64,000 nt of DNA, taken from contig NC_034012.1 of NCBI RefSeq assembly GCF_000346465.2, positions 11,201,507 through 11,265,506 on the forward strand. Reading direction: 5' to 3'. The stretch is from Prunus persica (taxonomy: Eukaryota; Streptophyta; Magnoliopsida; Rosales; Rosaceae). Of the stretch, positions 22,617-34,500 are shown piece after piece; the stretch's first letter is position 1, and every line of letters starts with the position of its first letter. Made by a program: the position numbers and the translations under genes. The notes under the pieces are model-generated. The model searched no databases, was not told the DNA's origin, and saw only the letters and a program-made list of their open reading frames with translations.

Positions 22617-24999
22617 ATGGAGACACCAGGTGCAGCTGGTTCTGTTACTAAGCGGTCTCTAAGGAAGAAAGCGGGTTTGCGAAATTATGATGAGAATTTG
22701 ATGGATGATTTCATAGAGAAGCATTTGGGTGGTACTTTGAAGAAAAGGAATAGAACCAAGGAGGATTTGGAGAAAGAGACCGAAATTGAGGCCATGATAG
22801 CATTGTCCCTTGGATTCCCCATTGATGAGCTGCTTGAGGAGGAAAAGAAAGCTGGGGTGGTCAGTGAGTTGGGCGGGAAGCAGCAGAATGATTATATTGT
22901 TGTGAGGAATCATATTTTAGCAAGGTGGAGGGGTAATGTGCAAGTGTGGCTTTCAAAAGGACAGATTAAAGAAACTGTGAGTGGTGATTATGAGCATTTG
23001 ATATCTTCAGCTTACGACTTTCTTTTATATAATGGATACATTAATTTTGGGGTTGCACCATCATTTGTGGCTAGTATGCCAGAGGAGGCAACCGAAGCGT
23101 CTGTCATTATTGTTGGTGCGGGACTTGCTGGGCTAGCGGCTGCAAGGCAGCTTCTGTCATTGGGTTTCAAGGTGGCTGTTTTAGAAGGTAGGAATCGACC
23201 TGGTGGAAGAGTTTACACCCAAAAGATGGGGCAGGATGACAAATTTTCTGCAGTGGATCTTGGCGGCAGTGTCATTACTGGCATCCATGCTAATCCTCTT
23301 GGAGTTCTGGCCAGGCAACTTTCCATTCCGCTTCATAAGGTCAGAGATAAGTGTCCTCTGTACAAGCCCGATGGGACACCTGTTGATAAGGACATTGATT
23401 CTAAGATTGAAGTCATCTTTAATAAGTTGCTTGACAAAGTCATGGAACTCAGACAAACTATGGGTGGGTTTGGAAATGATGTATCTTTGGGTTCAGTTTT
23501 GGAGACACTGAGGCAGTTGTATGGTGTTGCTAGAAGTACTGAGGAGAGGCAACTTCTTGATTGGCATTTGGCAAATTTGGAATATGCAAATGCTGGATGT
23601 CTATCGAATCTCTCAGCTAATTATTGGGATCAGGATGATCCTTATGAGATGGGTGGGGACCACTGCTTTCTTGCTGGAGGTAATTGGAGATTGATAAAAG
23701 CATTGTGTGAAGGGGTTCCCATATTCTATGGAAAGACTGTCAATACTATTATTTATGGAGATGAAGGGGTTGAAGTTATTGCCGGGGACCAAGTGTTTCG
23801 AGGGGATATGGTCCTATGCACTGTTCCTCTTGGAGTTCTGAAAAAGGGGGCTATCAGATTTGAACCTCAGTTGCCCCCAAAAAAGATTGCAGCAATTGAA
23901 AGGTTGGGATTTGGGCTGCTGAATAAAGTAGCAATGGTTTTTCCTCATGTTTTCTGGGGAGAAGACCTGGATACTTTTGGATGTCTAAATGAACACGGCC
24001 ATAAACGTGGAGAGTTCTTTCTGTTCTATGGATACCATACTGTATCTGGAGGTCCAGTTCTCATTGCACTGGTGGCTGGAGAAGCTGCACAAACATTTGA
24101 AAGCACAGAACCGTCCATATTGCTCCATCGAGTTTTAAGCGTCCTCAGAGGTATGTATTATTTGTGGTTGCCTTCTTCTCATGTCTTTGTGTCTTGACGC
24201 TTGGGGTGACCTTAGAAAGCTTCCATCTGGGTCTAGTCTACCTTCTTGTCTTATAGATTTGTTTTATTTGTATTTCCCCCCTTCAGGTATATATACTCCT
24301 AAGGGGATTGATGTGCCTCGGCCGATACAAACCATATGTACAAGATGGGGTGGTGATCCCCTTTCCTATGGTTCATATTCTCATGTTAGAGTACAGTCCT
24401 CTGGCAATGACTACGATTTACTAGCAGAAAATGTTGGAAACCGGCTGTTCTTTGCAGGTGAGGCTACAAATAGGCAACATCCTGCTACTATGCATGGGGC
24501 CTTTCTGAGTGGCCTGAGAGAGGCTTCGTGCATGTATCGCGCCACAAGACGTAACCAAAATAATCTGAGGAAAGTCATGCAAAAGAATGTTGGACCAAGC
24601 AATGATATGCTGGAAGATTTATTCAAGAGGCCCGATTTAGCATTTGGGAATTTTTCGTTTGTATTTGATCCTTCAACAGAAGACCCAAAATCAGTAGGGC
24701 TTATGAGAGTTAGTGTTGGGAGTAGTGAAGACAGTTATAAACAAGAGTTACCAAACAACTTCCAACATTCCTTAACCATACCCTTGCAGCTTTATGCAGT
24801 CATATCTCGTGAGCAAGCATGTGGGTTAGAACTGGTGGCGGGAGGAGATGAAAATAGGTTATCATACTTGGTAAAAGATTTTGGCTTGAAGCTGATGGGA
24901 CCTAGTGCCCTGGGAACTGTAGGTAACTCCTTGACAGTTAGCATTGCCAATGCTAGAAGAGGCAGGGGAAGGAATCGCACGTCTGCTGGACGCCAGTAG
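22617..24999 (+). CDS. LDL2: Lysine-specific histone demethylase LDL2
   Basis: Exons 22617-24150 and 24287-24999 (donor CTCAGAG|GTATGT, acceptor CCCTTCAG|GTATAT), 748 residues. A SWIRM domain (about 58-150, [12 protein letters not shown] to YNGYINFG) precedes a flavin amine-oxidase domain with the FAD motif GAGLAG at 167-172 and the usual ExxxRPGGR. The lysine equivalent to human LSD1 K661 is K437 in LLNKVAMVF, and the C-terminal FAD segment is [19 protein letters not shown]. The LSD1 tower insertion is absent, as in plant LDL proteins. The N-terminus ([18 protein letters not shown]) and overall order match Arabidopsis LDL2 rather than LDL1 or FLD. Nuclear; it removes H3K4 methylation and helps repress targets. 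If the intron is retained, translation ends shortly after the donor, at 24197. Confidence 0.93.
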
Positions 25000-25702
25000 G
25001 TTGCTTACAGTTCCAAGGACTAAACGTTGTTTTTATTTTAAGTTGCACACCTTTTGTATATCATCGAGCCATGTAGGTAATTCATTAGCTTCAAGAGAAA
25101 TTGATCCCTTGGAGTTGAACTGGGAAAGCCCATTTTGCGTCTTTCTGTAGAACATGTCTTAACTCATCTTGACCCGGGGTAGCGGCTAACTAAAGAGTCA
25201 GCCATTCATGCGGCTGTGAAATTTTTGATTAGGTTGAAGACCTTGTACACGCATCCCATATCAATATAGAGAGCAAAATATCCATAGACGTTTGAAGTCA
25301 ATCCAATCTTTTGTCGAAGCATTGATGAGCTTGAGAGGTTCACTCAACCCTCAAAAGGATGATGGCAAAACATTTGTTGTAAATCATCTGACTTTGAGCC
25401 TGTAAGTAGCTTCATCAAAACTAAAATAGTAGTGAATGCTATTCTCAACCTTCAAACTTCAAGTACTTTCTATGTATCCACCTATTTTCTTCACCTCTAA
25501 AAATAAAGTATTAAACGCAATATAGGAAAAACAAACTCAACAGCATGAATATAAGTATCAGAAAAACGAAAAAACCATACCATTGGCATAAAAGGCCATC
25601 TTGTTCTGAAATCCAAGGAAATTTTAGAAGATCCAAAATTACTACTCGAATAAAATTCACAAAATCTCGAACAAGGAGGGATGAGATGAGATTGAGTGGG
25701 GG
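25000..25702. other. Convergent 3' ends of LDL2 and ULT
   Basis: Probably the two 3'UTRs. No other feature is recognised. Confidence 0.5.
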
Positions 25703-27496
25703 TCATGGTTGGGCATTTTGCATGAAATCAACACAGATGCGGCAGTTGCAGTCCAAGTAGCGGCATCTGAGACACCCAAGACACACACAACATGTGCAAC
25801 CCTTGCATGTTGATGTACGAGGACAACCCCTACAGCTTTTTCGACTTGCTCTTTCTTCTTCATCACCACATTTTATTCTGAAACATGGAAAAAAAAAAAA
25901 AGTCATTTAATTATAGTGCAATATAATGTCTAGAAATATTAACATATGTCCAACGGCGGAGTCACGTGCAAGACTAAGGTGGTCATGCCCTCCAACCTAT
26001 GTGTAGTTCCTTGTGAATTTAAAGACATTTTCTAGCATTTCATGAAAGAATTTGCAAAAGATTTATGTAATAGCCTACTAAGCTATTCAAACTCCGCCTC
26101 TGATTAAAGAAAGAAACATGAAAATAAATCAAAGAGTGTGTATATAAAAAATGAAAGTGAAGATGAGGAGATAGAGGAACTCACTTGTCGTATGGATGAT
26201 CAGAGCATTTCCACTTCTTAATCATGGAGGCATAATGGAAGGCTTTGCACTCTTGTTTCGTTCGCAGGCGAAACCTGCGTTCTTTCTTACACTTGGAGCA
26301 AAGTAGAAATTCATCCCTGTGAAAAGTCCCTCTACGCCGACTGCTTGAACCCAATTTGCCTTCATTGGAGGCATGCTTGTAGTATCTCATCAGCCCTGAT
26401 TTCCAAAGTGGGACTTTCTTGCCCTTGATTGTTACCCAAATATTGCTCTTCCACTTTCTAGGTCCCCCCTCTTTCTCCCTTGAATGCTTCTCGAATTCCT
26501 CTGGTGTCAATTTGCCAATTTCTTCTAACACCCCCACTGCATTAATTTGTATATAGCTTAATTAGCTCTCAGAGAATACGCCAACAATGTAAACTTTATC
26601 AAGTTAGTCGTATGACATGCAGCCTCGTAAAACCACAAGTGTAGGAAATACAGATTAATTCGAGATTTCGAGATATTCGAAATAGAACATCCTGCAACCA
26701 AAGTTCTAAAACCATGTTACAGAATAAAATTTGAAGGGCTTTGTGGGTTCATGGATGTGGATCCATGGCTTTAGAAAAAAGAACTTTATAAGTTTCCATG
26801 GCTTTAGAAAATAAGCTGATAAGGACTAGTAACATATTCAAAGGAAGAAAGTGTCAAGAAAAATAAAAAAATAAAAAAATAAAGTTAGCATAAATTAGAA
26901 AATAACCATACTCTTTACATGAAAACTATAGAATTAAATTGTATTTAGAGCAAGTAGTACCTTCCTCGCAAGTTGAAGGTGCAGAGCATTCACAATTTAT
27001 TTGGAATTGGCCGGTAGAAGAAATCTTAAGCTTGCCGACTTGATCCCCATATTTCTTGCTTGTGCAACCACAAATCACTTCAACGTAATTTGGCCCTCGC
27101 ACGAGCTCATGTATGTTCTCCAGTTGCTTAATATCTTCATCTCTGAACATTATTTCATTGCTCTCATCTTTAATCCCAATGTTGTGTCTGGCAGCTGATG
27201 ATCGAGATCTCCTTGCACCTGTGACTCCAAAGAAAAAAAAAAACACCAATTCAATGAAAAGAATTAGAAAAGATGCTCTGGACAATTTGTATAAAAATTA
27301 AACAACAAAAAACTCATTAGAAATAGCATGTAGATTTTTGTGCAATATTAATTAGCGCCAGCATTTATTGGGAAACTTTTTATGGCAGGGTTTTGTGTTC
27401 AAAACCTTGTCAAATTGTAATGAAGCCGAAATGCACTCATCAAGGACATCTAAACAACCATGCAGAGATAGAAAAACGAGGAGAAGAGAGAAGATG

Positions 27497-27554
<58 letters not shown>

Positions 27555-27990
27555 GGCTAAGGTGCATGTTGACAAATGTATGAGGGTTTGCTATATATGT
27601 AAGGCTTATTAGAAGTCTAATGGTTTCCACAAATGCTAATGATGGGAGACCAAGAGAGAGAGAGAGAGGTGCTAAGGTGCATGTTGACAGATACTGCACC
27701 ATGATCCCTGTGTTGGTTTTGGTTAATGGTACCTGAATATTCACATCGCTATACACACATCCTTCTTCTATTAAAACCAAAACCCAAAAGAGAGAGAGAG
27801 AAAGAGAAAGGAAGAAGAAAGAAGAGAGAAACAAGTACCACAGGTGATAATAAATTGCAATACCATACTCAACAGGTGAATTAATATATAAAATAAAATA
27901 TAAAACTTAAAAATGAGCTTGCTTAATAATAACCAAATAAAGACCTGTTTGGATGTGCATAAAAGTTTTGAATAAAAACTTGAGTATTCT

Positions 27991-28027
<37 letters not shown>

Positions 28028-28786
28028 AAGCTGAAGTGCTCTTAGTAAAAACATCCAAGGAAACATTTGACAAATAAATAAATTATTCCATCCAAACATT
28101 ACAAAATTAAAGTGTGTTTTCACTAAACTTGTTGAAGTGCTTTTACACTGTCAAGAACACTCCAAAACTGATCCTTAATTAATTATTGAAATCGCGCATA
28201 ATCTTGAGTTTAAATATCATTAGATGATAATTGTTGAATCAAAGAAAGAAAAATATACTAAGTGATTATTTAACATATGCGATCTCAAACAAACACATAC
28301 AATATTTGTCACGATAATAAACTCTCAAAACATTAAACGCTAGCTCGAATCTATTAGATCAAGAAATAGTATTATAGCAAATAATGCGAGATCATAAACT
28401 AAAAATATTAATTTAGCTGAAAACATTATTTGATTATCCTAATATCTCGTACCTAAGATGGGGCAAAATTAAGGTATGTGTATTGATCAATTATCGTAAT
28501 GAAAGAAACAGTTAATAAGTACTAGCCAGGAGTGTGGGAAAGCAAACAGTAAAATAATCACATCACATCGCCCTGAAAAAAAACTATAGATGATATAGAT
28601 AAAAACATCACAATGAATTCTTACCAAAACTTGGTCTAGCCCAAAGGCATGCACTTTAAAACACGACCATGGATTAATAGATCATATGATTAGACATGCA
28701 TGACATTTCATCTTCAACAATGTTTCTAACAGAGCACAAAAACGAAAACATGAAAACATGAATAGATCAGAGTTACCTTGAGCCAT
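25703..28786 (-). CDS. ULT1: ULTRAPETALA trithorax-group factor
   Basis: Minus-strand exons 28777-28786, 26961-27218, 26185-26536 and 25703-25877, 264 residues. Junctions: ATGGCTCAAG|GTAACT, GTCACAG|GTGCAAG, GAGGAAG|GTACTA, ATGCAG|TGGGGG, GACAA|GTGAGT, TTTCAG|AATAAA; lengths 10+258+352+175 keep frame. The protein has the ULT SAND-like region (YVEVICGCTSKKYGD, CECS, FEKHS, KWKSNIWV) and HRDEFLLCSKCKKERRFRLR, WKCSDHPYDK. The C-terminal Cys-rich B-box-like segment is CRGCPRTSTCKGCTCCVCLGC through CRICVDFMQN. ULT proteins act with ATX1 to counter Polycomb repression and to limit meristem size. The first coding exon is only 10 nt. An alternative start at the internal Met of IMFRDEDIKQL would shorten the N-terminus by about 30 residues. 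ULT2 identity is also possible. Confidence 0.88.
27500..27690. repeat. (AG)n microsatellite and partial duplicate in ULT intron 1
   Basis: An AG run of about 27500-27552 is followed by GTGGCTAAGGTGCATGTTGAC. A shorter AG run at 27653-27669 is followed by nearly the same words, so the AG tract and its flank were duplicated about 120-150 bp apart. Confidence 0.75.
27994..28025. repeat. (TA)n microsatellite
   Basis: About 16 TA units in the first intron of the ULT gene. Confidence 0.85.
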
Positions 28787-29315
28787 TTTCAGCTGTTGTC
28801 TTTGGTCACTGTAAATCAGAGTTAGCTCAGGCTATCTTATCTATGATTCTCTCTAAGGTTGTTTGGGTATAAAAAGCCTATGTATAGCTGTTGTTTTTCG
28901 TCACTGTCGATGCTTGGCTTAGTGGTTGGTGCTCAAGAGCCAAAATACACAAATGGAGAGAAGAATTGAAGCCCTTGCACATATATATAACAACAATTAA
29001 TTTCATATCTATGAGATGACCAATATATGCTCTCATAGCCAGGATAGTACAACAAATTTACACACTTTTCTAAGTGTACATAAATGGACAAATGAGAAGA
29101 GGAATTGCTTATCTGTGTCGCACTATACGATACACGCTCTACGTACCCAAGTTATATATGTTAGATAAGTCTTAAGAAAATGAGAAATACTATAAAGAAA
29201 TGAAAATTAAATAACTCCCAATCATTTCTCATCACGTGTAATGTTTTACTTAATAATTCATGTGCTTGAATACCTCTAATCAAAATCGAAATATAAGGTA
29301 AGTAGTAGTACTTTT
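28787..29315. other. ULT upstream region
   Basis: Probable leader and promoter of the ULT gene. A short word, GCTGTTGT(c/t)TTT(g/c)GTCACTGT, occurs at about 28791 and 28879. No gene seen. Confidence 0.4.
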
Positions 29316-29329
29316 AACCTGGTCATCAA

Positions 29330-29996
29330 AACCCTAGCCTCCTTTCTCTTTCCCAAACCTCTTTAGTTGTGTTTCAGGGAGGCGGGAGGAGGCCACTTCT
29401 CCTCCTTTCTCCCTCTCTCTCTTTTCCTTACCTCCCCACTTATTTTCTCATTCCCCATCAACTGGATTCGGGGTTTTAATTGTGGGGAGGTTACTTGTGT
29501 CTAGATCTGTTTGGATTTGTGGTTTTGTTGGTTGGTGTTTTAGTTGTAAGGTGACTGGCTGCAATCTCGGTGGTGTTCTTTGTCTCCGTGGTGGCAGTGG
29601 CAACAACGGCAATAGTGGCTCTATAGTTTTTGGTTGTTTGTTTGCAGGTTTCTTATTTTGTAATAATTGCATCAACTTCTTATGAGTTGGGTCAACTCCT
29701 GGTGACTTGGGTGTTTGATTGTTTTCTAGTCTCTTCTTGTATTTTGTACTTGTGAGAGTTAAACGTTGTAGTTGTATTGGTAGATTTGGGCGATGTGATT
29801 CATGGTTGGTTTGTTCAGGCATGCGACTTTTATGACGAAATTTCTGTGGCCTGTATTTGGATTAACCCTATGTGGTTACTATGTTTCTATATTTGTATTA
29901 CCCCTTTGTGAGCATTTATATTTATCTTTATGGATGATGATCTTTGTATCTAATTTATGAATATAATTATCGCTTCTCTTAAAAATAAAAATAAAA
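29330..29996 (+). mobile_element. Non-LTR retroposon with 14-bp duplication
   Basis: AACCTGGTCATCAA occurs at 29316-29329 and again at 29997-30010, flanking a ~667-bp insert. The insert starts ACCCTAGCCTCC, has a GC-rich, pyrimidine-tract 5' part and ends TTATCGCTTCTCTTAAAAATAAAAATAAAA, i.e. an A-rich tail. There is no credible protein and no endonuclease or reverse transcriptase, so it is non-autonomous and probably mobilised by a LINE. Confidence 0.8.
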
Positions 29997-30010
29997 ACCT
30001 GGTCATCAAT

Positions 30011-31525
30011 GCCAACAAAGAATATCAAACAAATTTTTTGTCATTGACCAACTTGGAAAACCAAAAGGACATATGGCATTACCCAATATACTATGTTGGT
30101 TAAGACCTCTAGACTAGACTGACCAAGTGGGGAAAAAAAAAAAAAAAAACAACCTCTCTTGTAGTACATGGAGGCATTTGCTTCTGTGCTTGCGAGATGT
30201 TTTTTTTTTCAAAAAAATAATTTTATTTTAGAATTAAAAAAAATAATGGGTAGTTGTGTTTCATAAAAATAGGATTCATTATTTGATTTTTCTTTTAATT
30301 TTAATTTTTTTAAAATATGAAAAAGTGTGAATTTATCATATTATCCTTATTTAATTAAAATTTTCAATTCTTAATATTTGCATTAACCAAAAGTTTTTTT
30401 TTGTATTTTGAATATTTCACAATTCTCTGTCTTTTGCTATATATATATAATTTTCATTTTGTTAATGCCACTCAGTAACAATATTTGTTACTGTTACTCA
30501 GTAACTTTGGACAAGTACAAACGTAAACATAAGATCTACACAAATGTCTTTTTATTACATATTGCATGTGAGAGTTAAATGCACAAATCTCGAACGAAAA
30601 ATAACAAGCACCTGTTGTAAAAAATGTGGAACCTGTAAGTGAAGGTGAAAAGAAAGAAGAGTAATGGAGGTGAAGACTTTGTGTCTAGCCTACGAGATAG
30701 ATGCAACAAACGCAGTTGAAACGTTTACTTCTGAAGTAAATAAATACAATTCCACTCCTATATACTTCGTTTATTTTACAACACCGCCCAAAAATTTTAA
30801 GCTTATCTTCGTCATCCATAAGCCAAGGAGGGTCATCCTCCAGCTAGAAGAGAAAGGACATATCTCGCAAACTAAAACAAGCTAGCGTATATGAGTCGTC
30901 TTATTTCATTCCCTCATAACATGCATAATAGAATGATCACCGAAACTGTGAAATTCTATAACGAGGCTTTTATATACGAACTTTAGAAGTGGACTACACA
31001 TCTCCAAAAAAGTATATTTGACAGTTAAAGAATTTGACAAAATCAAAATAATTTAACGATTAAATTTAAGTCCTTACTTGAAGACCATATATACATAGAC
31101 CTTATTATAGAACGACTCCACATAAACTATGCATAACCTCCCGCACATCATTTACAAGACCACCTTTCTCTAACAACCAAATTTGAAGTCCACAAGAAAG
31201 TAGCACTCATGGATCCTTTTTTCATTAAAAAAAATTTGGTTGAAACTTATTTTAATCATTGGTTTTTCTCACAAGAAAAGTGTTAATATCATTATAAATT
31301 TAAATTTAAAAGTTTTATGTAAATTTAAAAAAAGAAGTTAAATTACGATGGGATTTCTCATAGACACACTTGGAGATGCGAACCAAAAACTTTGGTGTGC
31401 AATTGGCTGTCCGAGGAGAATTTTATATGCTAAGTTAACGAGTGAAATGCTCATATGAAGCGCTCAAAGTATACGAGACCAGAAAGACACACCCACAGGC
31501 CCAGTCGTCTCCTTCAAACTGCTCG
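30011..31525. other. Intergenic, upstream of Met_gamma_lyase gene
   Basis: AT-rich. I see no gene or supported element. The small open frame at 30664-30885 has no recognisable features. Confidence 0.45.
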
Positions 31526-34500
31526 ATGATGTGGGCCTTATCCTGCGCCACGTCTGCTTATCCTATGCTCACTCTCCGAGCTTCTTTACCCATGGCTACT
31601 ACTCGTTCATGCTCTCCAGTCTCAGTCCCTACCAATCACCATTATCATCAGAAAGACTCTCCTTTTGTTCCAGAGGTAAATCGCTTTAAGTTCATGCTAT
31701 TTTCAAAATATCTAGAACGTTAATAAGATGGTTAGTTTTCTGTTTGGTTGCTGGGAAAGTGCAAACATTTACTCGAAATCGAACTTTTAAATTAATTTAG
31801 CTTTTAAATTCAACGCTGCTCATGTTCTCTCAAAACCCAGTTATTTTAATAGCCATTCTTTAATTTGCTTGCTTAGAAAATTTGGGAATTGCAGAGAAAG
31901 ATTATTTCTTTTCTTTCAATCTATAATTATATCGGATAAAATAATGGGTCAAGCATATTGTGGCTTATTACAGGTGGGTTACCCCCCCTTTTATTTTTGT
32001 TGATAAACGAAGCAGCTTAAGCCACAAGGCACATCATGTTTCCTTGAGTTTCAGAGCAACCAGACTGACCCATCTTCCATTTATTAATAGGGTTTGGGGC
32101 ACATAATTCTTAAATTAACATATATATGATTTCAATTACTAAGTATATATTCGGGATTTGGATGGAGCTGATATGGAGCTGGATATTTGCGTTAAGCTCT
32201 AAAAGTTTCATTATGATAATACCCCAAGTGGTTCAATTTCTGTGCAATGCAGGTTGCGGAAGCAGTGGACTCCTTGTATTCAGAGTTCAGAGCCGTGGAT
32301 AATTTGGTGGCACACAATACAACCCGTGTTCTCAAAGCTTTCCAGAATGCTCGAGTTGGATCTCATGTAAGTTTTTTTTTTGTTATTTGGATATAATGTT
32401 CGAGATGGTTATCGTATATATAATTGGATGCCAATATTTTTTTTGGTGATACTGTGACAGCCATAGTTCTAATGCTTTTCATGTAATCCTGCAGAAGGAA
32501 GAATGTATATAGATTGCCCGTCCACTAGTTATTAGAAGCAGATATCTATGCAGTCTCATTCTATTGTATATCTATGCGTTTGTTCTTTGTTCAAAGGCCT
32601 TTTATGTGGTTATGTTAGTTGTTATAATACATGCATTGAAACAATTACTTTAGTAACTAATACATGCACTGATTCTGTAAGAAAAGCCCATAATTCTCCT
32701 TTTTGGGTCTCTTGAAGTCATGAAATTGCCGCCCTTCAGTGATAATTATGGGATCATTGAATTTATCATATATGGTTTTCAACATGGTTCTCATGATTAT
32801 GTCTTCAATCAGCACTTCGCCGGATGCACTGGCTATGGTCATGATGAAGCCGGGGGACGTGAAGCGCTTGACCAAGCTTTTGCAGAAATTGTTGGGGCTG
32901 AATCTTCTATAGTTCGCTCACAGGTTTGTCATATAGTGTGTTGTGTTTACTTTATGGGGTTATTTACAAGGCTTAGTTAATCCTCTTTATATTCAGTTTT
33001 TTTCAGGAACTCATGCTATAACCTGTGCTTTATTTGCTTTTCTAAGGCCGGGGGATGAGGTAAGCTATTACTTTGATCTTGGGTGCACTTTGTGTTGAAA
33101 GTTTTTCCTCCACTTTGTCCTTTGAATATGATTAGACTTTCGACTAATCTAAATGTCAGCTTTTGGCAGTTGCTGGTCCTCCCTATGACACGCTAGAGGA
33201 AGTTATTGGAAAGAGAGACTCTCATGGGATGGGATCCTTGATAGATTTTGGTGTGAAATACCGTGAAGTTCCAGTATGTTATTAGTTATACTAAAAGATT
33301 TCTTTTTTTTTTTTTTAGATTTCTTGTTGTGCTTTGTGAACTATCTCATATCTGATGTCATTTTAGCTTGCTGAAAATGGTGGCCTTGACTGGGATGCGC
33401 TTATGCATGCTTTGAGACCTGAAACAAAATGTGCACTCATACAGAGGTCATGTGGTTATTCATGGCGTCAGAGTTTAAGTGTAGATGAGATAAAGCGAGC
33501 AATTAAGATAATTAAGGTGACTTTCTCAATGCCCATTATGGAATCATTACATGGATCTGGCTTTCTAACCAGAATAAGAGTGCCAATCGGAATCTTTGTA
33601 ACATTAAAGTGGTGTCATTCAATATTAAATAGCATGACGTTTTAACAAATGGTATGTTCTATGTTAATTGTTTGCTCCTTGAGTAGCCATATTACTGGGG
33701 TACCCATCTGGGAAGATTTTCTTTCACACCGCGACTGTTGTTAATATATATTAATCTAATTATTATTTTTTAATTCTGGAGTAGCCTGAAGCTGATATAT
33801 TCTGACTTGTTATTGTTAACTCTCGCCACTTCGTTTTTTCCTGTGAATTCTTTTGTCGTGGAAAATTTATTGTTGTTCATCTTATATTTAAACAGACGCA
33901 GAATCCTAATTGCTTGGTCCTGGTTGATAATTGTTATGGTGAATTTGTGGAAAGCATTGAACCTCCAATGGTGGTATGTGTCATATTGTATCCCTTTTTA
34001 TTTCTTCTGGAGAAAGGCAATAAAATGTCGTTGTTGGTGTTCAGGGTGCAGATTTAATTGCTGGCAGTTTGATAAAAAATCCTGGTGGAACTATATCACC
34101 ATGCGGTGGATATGTTGCAGGGAAAGAAAAATGGGTAAAAGCAGCAGCAGCTCGTTTATCTGCACCTGGCCTTGGAGTTGATTGCGGCTCAACTCCTGGT
34201 GACATTATGCGAGCATTTTTCCAGGGTTTGTTCCTCTCACCTCAAATGGTAGGCGAAGCTATCAAGGTATTGAAATATGCATTTCCTAGTTTACATTTAA
34301 TTTCCGTTATTCAACTTGGAGCTCATTTTTTTCCCTGGTTTCCTCTACAATAGGGTACACTCCTAGTTGCTGAAGTTATGGCATCCAAAGGGTATAAGGT
34401 GCAGCCACTTCCTCGTGTTCCTCGTCATGACACAGTACAGGTAATTTACCCTTTTTTATTATTATTTATATTCTTTCCTAATTCCAAGTGAACCTCCAAA

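Noticed and set aside
27226..27285. ULT start at the upstream in-frame Met (MSRASFLILF...)
   Set aside because: The hydrophobic stretch is the translated polypyrimidine tract of the intron acceptor; the 10-nt upstream exon gives a clean splice and good phase.
27352..28073. Minus-strand open frames rich in Ser-Leu and Tyr-Ile repeats
   Set aside because: They are translations of the AG and TA microsatellites in the ULT intron.
29448..29822. 124-codon minus-strand open frame
   Set aside because: Lies inside the retroposon bounded by the 14-bp duplication; proline/glutamine-rich and antisense to the element.
30664..30885. 73-codon open frame with an ATG
   Set aside because: No similarity that I recognise, no splice partners and no neighbouring homologous exon.
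31442..31525. N-terminal extension of the Met_gamma_lyase protein
   Set aside because: That frame opens with GTG, not ATG; the first ATG is at 31526.
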